Positions 34,360-47,330 of a stretch of 64,000 bases of DNA are shown piece after piece. The stretch is from Pseudisothecium myosuroides (lineage: Eukaryota; Streptophyta; Bryopsida; Hypnales; Lembophyllaceae), in NCBI GenBank assembly GCA_951799445.1, contig OX637290.1:24174987-24238986 (forward strand). The letters run 5' to 3'. A program made the translations under genes and the position numbers. The stretch's first letter is position 1, and each line of letters starts with the position of its first letter. The notes under the pieces were generated by a model. That model saw only the letters and a list, made by a program, of their open reading frames with translations, did not search any database and was not told the DNA's origin.

Positions 34360-35265
34360 TTAACCCCTAAAGTCCCAAAATACCTACATGGGACTTTGGA
34401 ATTTTCAGGTAGGCTAATGTCTTCTCAATTTTTGACTAGATTTTTTGAATTTTTTTTTGAAGATAAGAAATCAAATTATCTTTCACAAAATACAATTTTA
34501 TTTCAATTGGTGCTCAGAAGCAAAAGTTATGCCATCCTAAGTCCAAAAAGCAACTCAAGGCGCAGCTCAATAGAAACCACAAAAACTTGAATTTTTTTAA
34601 TTAAATTTTTTTGTCTTCATATGAGGCTTTGATTCATTTTATTTGGACTAGTAAGTAAAAAGCTATGGACAATCTTGTTTTTCGGGCAATTATAGCATTT
34701 GTTTTTTAAAAAACTTTTAGAATTCATTTTTGAATGCATTCTTTCTAATTTTTCAAATAGAATTGTTAGAGAGGATTAAGTCTACTTGTTAGAACAATCT
34801 CATTGTTGAAATAATTGTGTTTTAGTTCCATCTTAGAGCTACTAACAATTTAGTTTTCCCTTCAATCTTGAACCTACTTCTACTTAACAATTTTTTAATG
34901 AGTGAAAATTAAAGATTTTTCTTTAATTTTTTTTAATAGATTCTCAACTCAACTTTTCAATATAAAAAAAATATAAAATCAAAATCAGTGGTGCAAAAAT
35001 TTTAAGTTAAGATGACTTAAAGCCCAAAAAATCTAGTAGAACAAGGTGTAAAAAAAAAAATCTTCACTTTAAATGCATATATCTTCCAATCTATATAGTC
35101 AAAGTTTTTCAAAATTTTACCACAAATTCTTGTGTTAGTCTAGTACAAGATCCTACGGTTAGATAGACAAAAAAAAAAAAAAATAATAAATTTACTCTTT
35201 GTAATACAAATTGTAGTTTTGAGTGTTTTTTGATGAAAAATGGCCTTTGAGACATTAGGGGTTAA
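34360..35265. mobile_element. TTAA-flanked MITE, 906 bp (right arm)
   Basis: The ends are TTAACCCCTAAAGTCCCAAA and GACATTAGGGGTTAA. It is the inverted counterpart of 29991-30854 and arose with the arm duplication, not as a separate insertion. Confidence 0.75.
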
Positions 35266-36399
35266 AAGGGCACATTATATAGAAAGTGGTTAATATATTT
35301 ACATTTCTCTTCAAAATTTTGAACATGCAATGTGGCCTACATTTCTATTTGTGCTAATTTAGTAACAGCATGTCCTATTATAAAACATTAGTGCAAGAAA
35401 CTACTTCAAAGGGCTTCATCAACCATGATTTGTCCATAAGCAAGTTCACCACTTATTTACATGTTAATCACTTTTTTGGATTAAGCTCAGTGAACTCACC
35501 CAACTTCCTCACAATATCCCTCATTGTTGATGTATTTTCAAATACTTCATTGTCGTATTCCTCCATATCATTACTTTTCATCAACTGGATCAATTTTCCT
35601 ATAGAATACAAGATTGATTTCATGATACATTTAATCTTTGCTTGCAAGTTCTCTATGCTCCTCTTCAAATGTTGTGGCTTATACACAATGAACAATTCTA
35701 GAACCATCCACCAATAGTTCTTCATGTTCTCTAATTTTTTCTCCGTAGTAAGATATCTATAATCAATCTTGGGAGACTAAAAAATGATAACAAGTCACCT
35801 AAAAGAGAATCCACATAGTTCCCTAATGCATCCTTTTTTTAAGGGATTTTTTCACTCACTCTTAAATGACATCAAAAGTTTTAGTTGGACAATGAAATTG
35901 TTTATTTTCAATGCATAATTACAAAAAGAAGCTTGCAAATCATACTAACAATTTTTGCACTATATCTAGGGACCACTCGGTGAGCAAGGGCAATTTCAAA
36001 ACACCCTTCTTTAAAAGGTTCCTAGGAATCAAGAAGACTTTTTAAAAATTTTCCCAAAGGAAAAATATCAAGGCATTTCAACTCATGAAAATCAATGAAA
36101 GAAATGGAGGAAATATTAATAGAAAATTATTTTCAAAAATTTCAAACATAACTGATTAAAAAAATTTCATGACGTATGACGGTATGAACAACATAGGACA
36201 AAAATATTAATAAATAAATTTCAAGTGGAAATGAAAAAAGGTGAAGAGGTTTGAAATCTCAATTTAACTACCAAAATTGCCAAAAAACAAAAAAGATGTT
36301 CTTACTTAAAAATCTATCTTTTTTTTTTCTTTATAAAAGAAAAACAAATATAAAGCGCTGCCATTATTTAGAGAAAGAGAAAGAGAAAGCAATAGCTCC

Positions 36400-38107
36400 A
36401 TCCTCACCTGAGATTGTTGCAGACAAGAGGCTGCCCACAAAAAGTTGCCCTAGGCCCGAAGTTGCCCGTACAACCCCCAAAATTTGTCGATTTTGGAACA
36501 AAGAGAAGGCCAAGGCTCTCACCTCCACCCGCAGTCGCCCATAAGAGGTCGCCCTAGACGCGAGGTCGCCCACAAGAGGTCGTCCAAGACCCGAAGTCGC
36601 CCGTAGATTCCCCAAATTTGCCAAATTTTGAACAAAGTTCAAAAGGCAATGGTTCTCACCTCCACTCGAAGTTGCCTAAGACAAGAGGTTGCCCACAAGA
36701 GGTCTCCTTAGACAAGAGGTCGCCCAAGATCCGAAGTTGCCCGTACAACCCTCAAAATTTGTCAAATTTGGAACAAAGAGAAGGCTAAAGCTCTCACCTC
36801 CACCCGTGGTCGCCCAAGACAAGAGGTTGCCCATAAGAGGTCGCCCTAGACGCGAGGTTGCCTATAAGAGGTCGCCCAAGACCCGAAGTCGCTCGTAGAA
36901 CCTCTAAAATTGTCAAATTTTGGAGAAAGTTCAAAAGACAATGGTTCTCACCTCCACCCGAAGTCGCCTAAGACAAGAGGTCGCCTATAAGAGGTCTCCT
37001 TAGACAAGAGGTCGCCCTAGACCCGAGGTCTCCCACAAGAGATCGTCCTAGACCCGAGGTTGCCCGTACAATCTCCAAAATTTGTCAATATTAGAAAAAA
37101 GAGAAGGCCAAGGCTCCCACTTCCACCCGCGGTCGCCCAAGACAAGAGGTCGCCTATAAGAGGTTGCCCTAGACGTGAGGTCGCCCACAAGAAGTCGCCC
37201 AAGACCCGAAGTCGCCTGTAGAACCTCCAAACTTGTCAAATTTTGGACAAAGTTCAAAAGACAATGGTTCTCACCTCCACCCGAAGTTGCCCAAGACAAG
37301 AGGTCGCCCTAGACCCGAAATTGCTCGTACAACCCCCAAAATTTGTGAATTTTAGAAAGAAGAGAAGGCCAAGGCTCCCACCTCCATCCGTGGTCGCCCA
37401 AGACAAAAGGTCGCCCATAAGAAGTCGCCCTAGATCCGAGGTCGCCCACAAGAGGTCGCCCAAGACCCAAAGTTGCCCGTACAACCTCCAAAATTGCCAA
37501 ATTTTAGACAAAGCTCAAAAGGCAATGGCTCCTACCTCCACCCGCGGTCGCCCAAGACAAGAGGTTGCCCATAAGAGGTTGCCCTAGACCCAAGGTTGCC
37601 CACAAGAAGTCGCCCAAGACCCGAAGTTGCCCGTAGAACCCCCAAAATTGTCAAATTTTGGACAAAGTTCAAAAGACAATGGTTCTCACCTCCACCCGAA
37701 GTTGCCCAAGACAAGAGGTCGCCCATAAGAGGTCTCCTTAGACAAGAGGTCGCCTTAGACTCGAGTTCTCCCACAAGAGGTCGCTCTAGACCCAAAGTTG
37801 CCCATACAACCCCCAAAATTTGTCAATTTTGAAAAGAAGAGAAGGCCAAGGCTCCCACCTCCATCTGCGGTCATCCAAGACAAGAGATTGCCCTAGACGC
37901 GAGGTTGCCCACAAGAGGTCGCCCAAGACCCGAAGTCGTTCGTAGAACCCCCAAAATTGTCAAACTTTGGACAAAGTTCAAAAGACAATGGTTCTCACCT
38001 CCACCCGAAGTCGCCCAAGACAAGAGGTCGCCTATAAGAGGTCTCCCTAGACAAGAGGTCTCCCTAGACAATAGGTCTCCCTAGACCCGAGGTTGCCCAC
38101 AAGAGGT
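36400..38107. repeat. Minisatellite array, right arm
   Basis: Inverse complement of the left array: units AGAGGTCGCCC and AAGACCCGAAGTCGCCC, with the same two long phrases in inverse form (GGACAAAGTTCAAAAGACAA and GAAGGCCAAGGCTCCCACC). It is about 0.7 kb shorter than the left array. The inner 200-300 bp align unit by unit with the left arm. Confidence 0.9.
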
Positions 38108-38125
38108 CACGTATTCCATTCTTGT

Positions 38126-40770
38126 AACTGGAATGCATACCATTCTTGTGAATATGAAGGAATACTTGATAGTTGCAGTGTTGACGGAATACTTTTGTAA
38201 GTTGCAGTGTAGCGGGACTCAATTGGAAACATCAAGTCCATTTTTTGAACAGCAAAAGGGGGCGACAATGCACGGGAAGCAAAGAGATCCAACCCTTGAA
38301 ATTCCATAATGTAACGTGAAAAGTCTAGTTATCAAATACATTACTTGCCCAACCACACAACAACAGATGATGCCATATTTTCCCTAATTGGTTGGGTCTT
38401 CCTTCAAGTTGCCAAGCATATTCAATGTCAATGAGGACGCACTTGAGCAGCAAGCGCTTGATAGGCAAATGTAGTCCAAGTGCACATGCTTGCTTTCATC
38501 TTTTTTTTGTCAGTGCTGAGAATGAAATAGTCAGCTCCGAGAACGACACGCCGAGAACCTCTCTAGCTCTCCTTCCCAGGAGAAGTACTGAAAATGGTCA
38601 CCTTCAACTCAAAGGCTTTGGCAAACTGGACAGCCATGTGGCCCAAACCTCCCAAGCCTATCAACCCAAAGCGCTTCCCTTGCTGCGTCATTCCCAAGGG
38701 CTTCATGGGGCTACAGTATAAACTGTAATGCCTACACACAACAAGGGTGCTGCGGCATCGACTGGCCAATTCTCTGGCATAACCTGTTGACTTCCATTTA
38801 ATTAGCACAGCACAAATGAGAGATAAGAAGGCTAATCTTCATTTCCAGAGGTCTAAATGGATGTAGCTGCAATTTCATAGCGATTGGCACGTTGCGGGTG
38901 CCCCAAATGGTGACATATGTCTTCACCGCGGTCTAATTTTAGGCCACAAACCAAGACAAATAGGGATTTACGTTTCAAACCCGTGTCCTAAAACGTGAAG
39001 AAGTATTGGGATACCCCTAATGTAACAAATTTGACTATATGTGTTCTGTACTTTACATCTTTAGTATTATAAAAAAGGTCACCTCGTCATTTTTTGTTAT
39101 TTTGGTGAACTTCAGTGTGCTAAAATGTGATGCTTTAGTGCTGAAATGGCAAACTTTCACAGGTTCACCTGCATTTTCTGTTGGCTAACTGATAACCTAA
39201 ATGAGCTCTACTACTTACGTTCAGTAGGAGAAGTACAGATTTCAGATTTCACATGAGGGTCTCATGGTTCCAGACAGGCAGCTCCAACAGTCGCAAGGAA
39301 ATTGTACGGCCCTTTCCCTGTTTTAAATGCGTCATTCCCACACGGGATGGCCCCGTTTTCCTTGATGTGGACAATTCTCTTGGGTAAAACTACCGTGGAC
39401 ATATTATTGAACCTGTGGAACTGCTGCAAGGAATCGAGAAAACATGCTAAAGTGGATACATTTCGCACATGGAAATACTCGATTTCCTCCACCTCCGATC
39501 CCACATCTTTCACCAATCCGACTACTTCGTGCCTGAAAAACAAACCCAAAGTTTTATGTTTACCAGAAGATTATTGTAGAACAATAGAAGCATCAAAAGT
39601 TTATTATTTTTGAAGTAGAGAAAAATACTTCTTTTCATTCCTGCAAAACGGGATCAATAGATTTTCATCGCTCTTAGAATAATGTTTTTTCTCTACACCA
39701 TCAAGTATTACCGGTACATCTTATTACGTTCACTTGAACAAAATTCTAGAAATACTAGAAGGCCATTCATCTTCTTCTAAATGGCTATGCAATACAAGGT
39801 CAAAAGATTATCGGATTTATTGCATGGGCTCAAAACGGCCATGTTCAACAAGCTTAATGTTCATGGTTTCAGTTGGAACTCAAAGCATAGAAAAACGAAG
39901 CTCTCCAAGCACTGAGCAACAAGGAATACAAGGAACTGAGCATGAAGCCGGGCGAAATGACTATGACATCGAATCTAAGTAAGATTTGATAGCACATGCA
40001 CCAGATAGCCGGGGATGCAATTAACCAAGAACTCTTGGGACAATCTATTCATTCGTATTCAATTTGAGGTTTTTGAGGATTTGATTGAACTTACACCGGG
40101 ACCACGGGATAGCTGGATCCTTTCCACTCATTGCGTATTTGATGCAAATCAGTACGGCAAATGCCACAGTACGTCACCTTCATCCTCACGTCATCAGGAC
40201 CAGTAGCCCTGAAATATTCAAGCCAAATCGACAGACATCTCATTCAAGGTCTGTTCGTAGTAGCACCTTAACTTGACATTTTTTAGCAAATGGACAGCAA
40301 TGAATCTCAGTTAAAAGAAATTGCAGCTCTGTTGTGTGGACAGAATTTCAATTTCAATGATTGGCAGTCCATTTCAATTTCAGATGGACTGCAATGAATT
40401 GCAATCTCCTTATCTTGTCGGAAATTCACGACATTGACGTGTTTTCAGGCTAGAGTCTGGAAACTTAAATCCTTATGAGTGCTACTTATGATCTCCAACG
40501 TAGCTAATACTGTTTGGGTGAAGGATGTGGCCGTTTGCCTGCGGGTGAATTGGAAGGGAGAAAGGTGACCAGATTTATCTTGTGCAGCCCAACCGAGAGT
40601 CTCGAGACTCTCTGATTCTCCCAAACCCTTCACTCGGTCAAGACTAGGTAGAGCCTGCTCTGCAAGAATAGACACATCCAAGAAAACAGCAATTTCATTC
40701 GAAGGTATCTGATGTTCCCACTCTTGCACGAGTGGATCCATGAAATTGAAGAAAGAAATTTGCAAAGATT
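38126..40770 (-). pseudogene. Cinnamyl alcohol dehydrogenase-like pseudogene, copy 1
   Basis: Exon-like pieces of a plant CAD (zinc-dependent, NADPH-using alcohol dehydrogenase of monolignol synthesis) lie in order on the minus strand. The N-terminal phrase GWAAQDKSGHLSPFQFTRR is near 40595-40535. The zinc-binding TYCGICRTDLHQIRNEW is near 40175-40125, where the usual His after GIC is Arg. HEVVGLVKDVGSEVEEI is near 39530-39480. The cofactor site GLIGLGGLGHMAVQFAKAF is near 38670-38615, followed by phrases like VLGADYFILSTD in another frame. Seven extra bases (ACTGTAG) between the GITVY and SPMKPLG segments break the frame. The remaining gene body is not recognisable. The 3' part ends at about 38126, where the minisatellite begins. 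A diverged duplicate lies at 61848-64000. Confidence 0.8.
40595..40612. repeat. 18-bp perfect palindrome
   Basis: GAGAGTCTCGAGACTCTC is its own reverse complement. It lies just upstream of the CAD-like N-terminal phrase. It may be chance or a binding site. Confidence 0.6.
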
Positions 40771-42757
40771 TCTTCTAGAGAATTCAATCCGTCAATTGAA
40801 AGTGTCAACCCGAGTGTCAACCACTGCAAAACCCTGCAGACCGGATATGGCTCACTGGCATGGTTGTAGCGTGAGCAACTCACACATGGCAGAAATGAAG
40901 TAATCGCAATTTTCAGCAGTTGACTGAGCGACTGACAAGATTGAGAATATTGCCTTCATATTTTGGGGAAAGATTTCTATACCTTTTGAGCCAACGATCC
41001 AAGTCTACTAATGGAATCTCCATTTTGAACTAACGATATACGAGTGATTCATTTCTGTCTACAAGTGCCTCTCCCGATTTCTATATGCAACCAAGTTGCG
41101 TCCGGTCAGTAGTTGGGTAATCCTGCGAAATCAATCTTCAGCTCAAGGAATCCATCACCGTCAGTGCTGAGCAAGATAAATTAATCTGAAATTAATTTTA
41201 AAACCCGAAGCGCCTAAGTACGTTGACCAACAAAAGTGACGCAAGCAATTCAAGTATAATATATTTTATATTCATCAGATCTTGCACCACGTCATTGCAG
41301 ATGGACTTCAGTTCCCTAACAATCTCTAATTTCTAGTTAATATTTGTACTATTTACATGTAGATCTCCAGTTCATCCCCAAACATTGCCAAGAAATGAAG
41401 GGTTATGGTCATATTCGTTTCAATCATAACTTCATGACGCGTCTCAGGGTAATGGACACTGTTCCAATTTCACCGAAAGTACCTCCTTTTAACGAAAATG
41501 AGCCCGTTGGTGGAAGTGGCAGCTTTGCCCCAGGCGCGCAGGAAATATAACTTACACAGCCACCGGACCAGGAAGCCCACAAAGTGCCCGTGGACCAAGC
41601 AATTCCAACGAAGTGGTTGAGATCGATCGAGCAATATTGAGAGTAGGACTGCGACCGAGAGAGCCATGAGAACTCATGAATTGGGGTCCAAGTACACTGA
41701 TATTCATGAAAGAGATGGAGGTCAATTGAATGCAGTCCTGCACAATATGTAATGTCATTCACGGTTTAACCACCCATGTTAGAATCCGCCAGTGGGTCAA
41801 TTACACACGAGAATTCCAAAATGTTTGTCTACGAAATTCGTGAAGAATTATTCCAGTCCATGACCGGTGATCACAGAACATGTCACAGAGGAAAGATTGC
41901 CTACAATTGGAATTTGAACACCGGAGGACATTAATTTGTCCAACTTCCATAGACACAAAAGAACATCAGTGACTATCCGATTTTCATTTTGGAATTCTCT
42001 TCTGTTAACCCTTAAAGCCGGTCCCATTGTCCTCTTGGGGAGTCGGGGGACAAAATGGAACTTGCGGTGGCATCTATGGTCTCAATTCTTGTTGTGAATT
42101 TTTTCACCTTTTTTTCAAAATAGGAAAACACATTAGCTTTCCAGGAATATAATTTTTATTTGAATTGGTGCCCATGCCCAAAAGTTATGCCCTCCTAAGC
42201 CCAAAATGAGGTTTGTTGGGCAACACCAAAAAATTCACAAAAAGTCAAAATAATTTTTTTCAAAATTTCATATCTCATACGTTAAAACTCGCCCTCTTGC
42301 CTTGCACAAGCCAGACTTGAAGCTTTCTGATGAGTCCTGTATCAAAGGTGAAACTGGTCTTCAACTCTTCACAAGATCTGGACGAAGACTTCAGCCTTGA
42401 ACGAGTATCTTTGCAGTCAAAAGAATGGAGTCCTCGTACCCAAGTGCAGCCCAAGCAAAGTACCAAGGAATACTCGCTGGAAGGAAAACCACACTCACCA
42501 CAAAATCATCCATTCTAGACAAGTCAACTCCGTTGGTCCTGGAATTTCCTAATTCCTTTTCCAAGATAGAAGCAATCAAAAGTAAGCAATCACTAATAAC
42601 TACAAGCAAAACGCTTATGATCAAGCTTCGTCTTCACTCCAGATGCAACCCAACTATCATGTTCTATACGTAGAGATCTCGTGTGTCTGGCCCCCCTAAC
42701 ATTGCGCCTGAGATGAAGTCACACCAATCAACAAAGGCGGTTCCAGAAATTTCACCA
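40771..42757. other. Spacer between CAD pseudogene and TNL gene
   Basis: No recognised gene. A TTAA-type left end (TTAACCCTTAAAGCCGG) with family interior lies at 42005 to about 42290 without a right end. Open frames at 41424-41762 and 42391-42624 (both minus) encode unrecognised peptides. The second could be part of the TNL 3' untranslated region. Confidence 0.4.
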
Positions 42758-45700
42758 TTATGTGACCAAGCGAATGAAAGGCCAATGTGCTTTCATCTCC
42801 TGAATGAGCTGGGCATTGAGTACCACACCACTGTAGGAAACATTTAGTGATCGCATCTTCAGTGAGTTTGTAAGATCCGGCAAAGCTTGCAACCTCATGC
42901 ACCCTTGAACGTCCAGATGCTCAAATTCCGGACTTGAAGGCCCTGTGCAGGTCAACTTCATTAAGTTCACACAATCCCACACGTTGAGCCTATACAATTG
43001 AGGGAAGTTGGACAAATCCGGGAGCTCCTGGATGGGACATCGGCTGCAGATCAAAGTGTGCAATTGGGAACAAGCAGCGAGCCCTTGCAGGTCTTCAAAC
43101 CCACCATCAGACACATGCAAACTGCGCAGACTCGTCAACCGGGGAAGGTCTAGCCCCAAGTTCTCATGAAGCCACGGATGCCCATTCGCCTCCAGCAATC
43201 TCAAGTTCCATAGTCCAAGGATGCCACGGAGATCCCTCAACCGCGCACAACCCTTGACCGTCAGCTCTTCCAGACTATCAAGCTCTCGTAGATCCGGTAA
43301 GGCCTCCAATTTATCACAATCCTTAATCTTCAGCTGCTTCAAACTGGTCAAGTTCATCAAACCCGACAAATCCTTGAACTCGCACGACGAGAATTCCAAC
43401 ATGCGCAACCTTGATAATCTCTGGAGATCAAGCAACACACGCACGCCCTTGCAATTGGAGACGATGACGGATTCCAACATCACGAACTCCGCTAGACTTG
43501 AAAACTCTTGGCCTTGCCACCCAATAATGTGGAGCCTTTCTAACTTTTTAAGCTTGCATAAGTAAGGCCCAACATGTAGCTCATCAACTGCTACAATCAG
43601 ACGCCGAAGAGAAATCAAGTTGCTTAATTCTGCAATTGATTGCAAAGGGCGACATACATCCCACTCCAAAGTTTGCACATTTGTGAGCTTGTGCAAATCC
43701 GGGAGCTGGATGAGATTCTTGCAATCCCTCAAACCGAGGGAATGCAAACAGACCAACTCATTTAAACCTGGCAATGATTTGATGAGATCACAAGATTCTA
43801 GGTCCAATATCTTCAAGTTTTTGAGGTTGCACATATCCGGCAACTCTGCGAGACTCCGGCAACAATCAGCATGCAGTTCTAGCAAACTGACCAAGTCTCC
43901 CAAACCCGGCAAGCCTTGCAGAAAATAGCACTGCCTCACATCCAACTTCCGCAAGCGTTTCAACTTCTGTAAGTTGGGCATCTCCTTCAGCCTGACACAA
44001 AAATCAAGACAGAGTTCCTGCAACGCAACTAAATCACCCACACCTGGACAACTCTGCAACGCCCGACACCAACTCAAATCCAAAAACTGCAAGTTGGTTG
44101 GATTTGAGCTCAAGCCGGTGATGGTTGTTATCAAACCATTGTTACGAAAACAAGCCACTCGTAGTAAAATGAGGTTGCTCAGATCTGGTAAACGGCCACA
44201 TCTGTCTAAATCCAGCACTTGGAGGTTTGTCAAATGAACGATCTCATCAATGCAGGGTGAATCTGATGGGATGTTCAACCATCGGAGAAAGCCCAACGTC
44301 AACAAGGAACCCAGTCCGACAACTGAGATCGAAATCTGCGATCTTATGTATGAACTACATTCCAATTCCAAGCTCTTGAGGTGTTTCAAACCTCTTAGGT
44401 CCAGCTCTTGTACGCATCCAAAGTTTGGACTGAGCTTCAAAACCGTCACGCTCGGGAAACAAAGAAAAGTCACATCCTCCAGCTTTGTAACCCCCTTATC
44501 AACGAAAAACATACGCCTCATGTTTACCAAACGACCACCATTGGTCACATTGCCTTCTTCAAGCGCATTATACTCGTCCCACTCACACATCCACCGTCTT
44601 TTCTCAAACTCGCCAGCTTTTGTCTCCAATCTTGCAAACTCACGCCATAGGTCATGCATGCTGACTCTGCCGAGCCCATCACCAAGATTTTCCAGTAGTG
44701 ATTTCCTCTTCAAGTTTTCCAACTGCAAGCAATTGAAAAAAAAAAAAAACTGTCAAAAGCAAAATTAAAATGGTCATACTCATTGCGTTGGCATAAGTTC
44801 ATAAAATTGGAACATGCGATGTCAAGTAGGAATGGAATGGGGTTGCAGACACTTCTACACAAGAATTACAACAGTCTGATGAATATCTCAAATTAAGATC
44901 GATCCTAGACATCACAGCTTTTAGGATCTAGCTTAGAGTACCAATGTTTCAACCACAAACTGAAGTCCTTGAGGATGCCTTTCTATTCAATACATAGAGC
45001 ACATGGATACACAACTAAGGTTGCAGGTGTACATTCATCCAAAATCAAAGACCCTTGAGGGGACAACTCCAACTTTCAAAACTCACATTGAAAGAGGACA
45101 AAAGGACAAGCACATCCATGTTTCAACCACAATACTTGCAAAAGGCATGAATTTCAGCACATAGAACAAAATTGGACCTCATCAACAAAACAAAGAATGA
45201 CAACCATGTATGAACTCCAAAAATACTCACCCGTTCTAGTACACTTTTCATAGGTATTCCATGTACCATAGCAAACCATTCAAAAACGTTCCACTTCAAT
45301 GATGGAAATAGAATGGTTTCATGACTGTAGGGTGCAAATAGGGCTGCATCCATGAAAAGAAGTTGGTTTTGGGGATTCAACGCATCAAAGCTTCTTCTCA
45401 AAATAGAAAAAACTGGATGTTGGCGCTCTCCAAAAGGGTTCAAAAAGTCAATTTCATGCAAGAGGGACCACCATCGGTCCGGATCATATCCGACACACCC
45501 CAACTGCTCACCCAAGGTTTGCAACGCCAATGGATGGTAGTGATGACCAATGCCATCACCTTTCTTGAAATAACATCGTTTGATGCACGAAGAGATCAAC
45601 TCATGGTCATCCTTGTTGCTCAAGGAGGTGGAAGGGATGCATGCAGCATGAAAAAGAAATATATACCTAGCTTCCTCCATCTCCAACTCCAGCATTTCCA

Positions 45701-47330
45701 TGCATTCACTTGCATCCATCCTCAAAGACATTAGTTCATTCAAAGAATGTGCTATCACCAACACAACACTTCCAGGCCCATAGTTTGCTCGGAGAAGAGT
45801 CAAAGCTTGCTTGGATGTTGCACTTGACACATTGTCGATTGTCAAGAACACTTTCACATTCATCATATCTCTCATCACACGATTGCGATACTACACAACC
45901 ATAACATCCAAAGATTAGAGTAGCAAATCACTCATATGCAAATGGGAAAACACTACAGATTCAATCTACTCAAACTCAACCACAATTCAAATATTGGATA
46001 TTAAAAGAAAAAAAATCGCACCTAAAAAATATCAAAATTACTATCTCACCTCATACACATTCGATGCACACCCAAATAGTTAAGATTCATATCCGTCAAC
46101 CTCCTTAGCACCTCTTTCAATAAGGCTTCTTCACTTTGACTTCCCAACTCCATGTGAGCAACTTTGCCACAACACTCCTTTGAAAGGTCATTACACATGG
46201 CCCTACAAAGTGTGGTTTTTCCAATACCACCAACTCCATATAAGCCTACTACATGCACACCATATAGGGAAGAGACTTTGGAATGCTTGATCCTTTCATG
46301 GATCACCTGGTGGAGAATCAAGACAAGTGGAAATGGATCAAAATCAATGAACATTTGCACTTCATAATCTCCATCACCAACACAAGCAAACTTCTATGCA
46401 TCCCAATGACATCAAAATAAAATTTTGACAACAAGCATCTCTTTACAATGGAAACAACTTGAATCAATAGAGATTACACACACCTTGCATAAACGTGACC
46501 TCCCTTGAATATGGGAATCTGCAAACCTTGTCCTAGGGGGAACCAACTTACAAACGGCTTCAACTATCTCTTCTCGAAATTTCACTTCTCCCAATTGCAA
46601 GTTGTACTTCAACGCATTTGTCGAGCCAAACAATTGCAAGGTATTGGCCCAATCTTCCACATCAATCCTACTATCACTCCCTACCCAAATATGCCACAAA
46701 GATATCCATTTCTTATGGTTGTCTACATCACGACATTGTGAAAGTGAAATGTCAAGTAGTATTGGCAATATTGTAAAGTTTGGCTTCCTCTTTTTGACAT
46801 TGGCCATTGCCAACAACTCCAACATGGGCCATTTGGAAGTGAAGAATTCCTCAAATAGAACCACCACCCCAACTTCACATTGTTCAATAGCTTCAATGAT
46901 CAGAGTTGGAAAATCCTCTCCAATAGGCAAGGAATCCCGTCGCTTGTCAAAAAAAGGATAACGGTCACATCTCTCCAAGTCCACACACAATTGTTCCACG
47001 AACCCTTTCTGGGCACCACTATGGCTCAAAAACACCTTATGCTTGGCTTGTAAAGTGTGATTCCTGTCGACGAATGTGAGATTCCCAACCAATCAATCAA
47101 TGTTGAAAGAGAAACTAAACGTTATGTCATTATGCAAGCTGACAATGTATTTGCAACAATCACAATCACAACATCAGCTATTAAGATCAGATGAACCAAG
47201 ATGCTTTCGACTTCTTGAAATGAGCAATGATGCAAGAAACCACAAATCATAGTGACTACTAACCTAGAGTCATTGCAATTGCTTGCAGACGAGCTAGTGC
47301 TTCCCTGTTCCATGCTTCAAATCGCTGCAT
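42758..47330 (-). CDS. TIR-NBS-LRR (TNL) immune receptor
   Basis: Minus-strand gene with at least four coding exons. TIR exon, about 47063-46484: KVFLSHSGAQKGFVEQLC, DSLPIGEDFP, FFTSKWPMLEL; donor AAG|GTGTGT. NB exon, 46393-46050: P-loop GLYGVGGIGKTTLCRAM; donor GAG|GTGAGA. Next exon, 45870-45231: kinase-2 KVFLTIDNV and GLPL-like HYHPLALQTLG; donor CGG|GTGAGT. LRR exon, 44723-42758: begins LENLKRKSLLE, has the MHD motif (VSMHDLWREFA) and then some 20 or more leucine-rich repeats with LP.L and C..L spacing. The LRR exon's acceptor TTGCTTGCAG is in phase with the preceding donor. A short first exon at 47330-47265 (MQRFEAWNREALARLQ) is likely, but no canonical phase-compatible junction to the TIR exon was found. 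A stronger TAG acceptor at 45891 is out of phase with the 46050 donor. Role by family: intracellular pathogen receptor with NADase-type TIR signalling. Confidence 0.85.

Larger units (their letters stand above)
33361..38107 (-). repeat. Right arm of the giant inverted repeat
   Basis: Mirror of the left arm without the fold-back insertion. From inside out: AT-rich TTAA-family interior, TTAA element, the preserved open frame (35725-35468), the purine run at 36372-36390 and the minisatellite to 38107. The outer end stops abruptly at the CAD pseudogene duplication. Confidence 0.9.

Noticed and set aside
36364..38071. Open frames in the right-arm array
   Set aside because: Same artefact as in the left array, in inverse orientation.
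43221..44768. Plus-strand open frames opposite the LRR exon
   Set aside because: They are shadows of the leucine-rich repeats; the minus strand has the long frame with recognisable motifs and splice sites.
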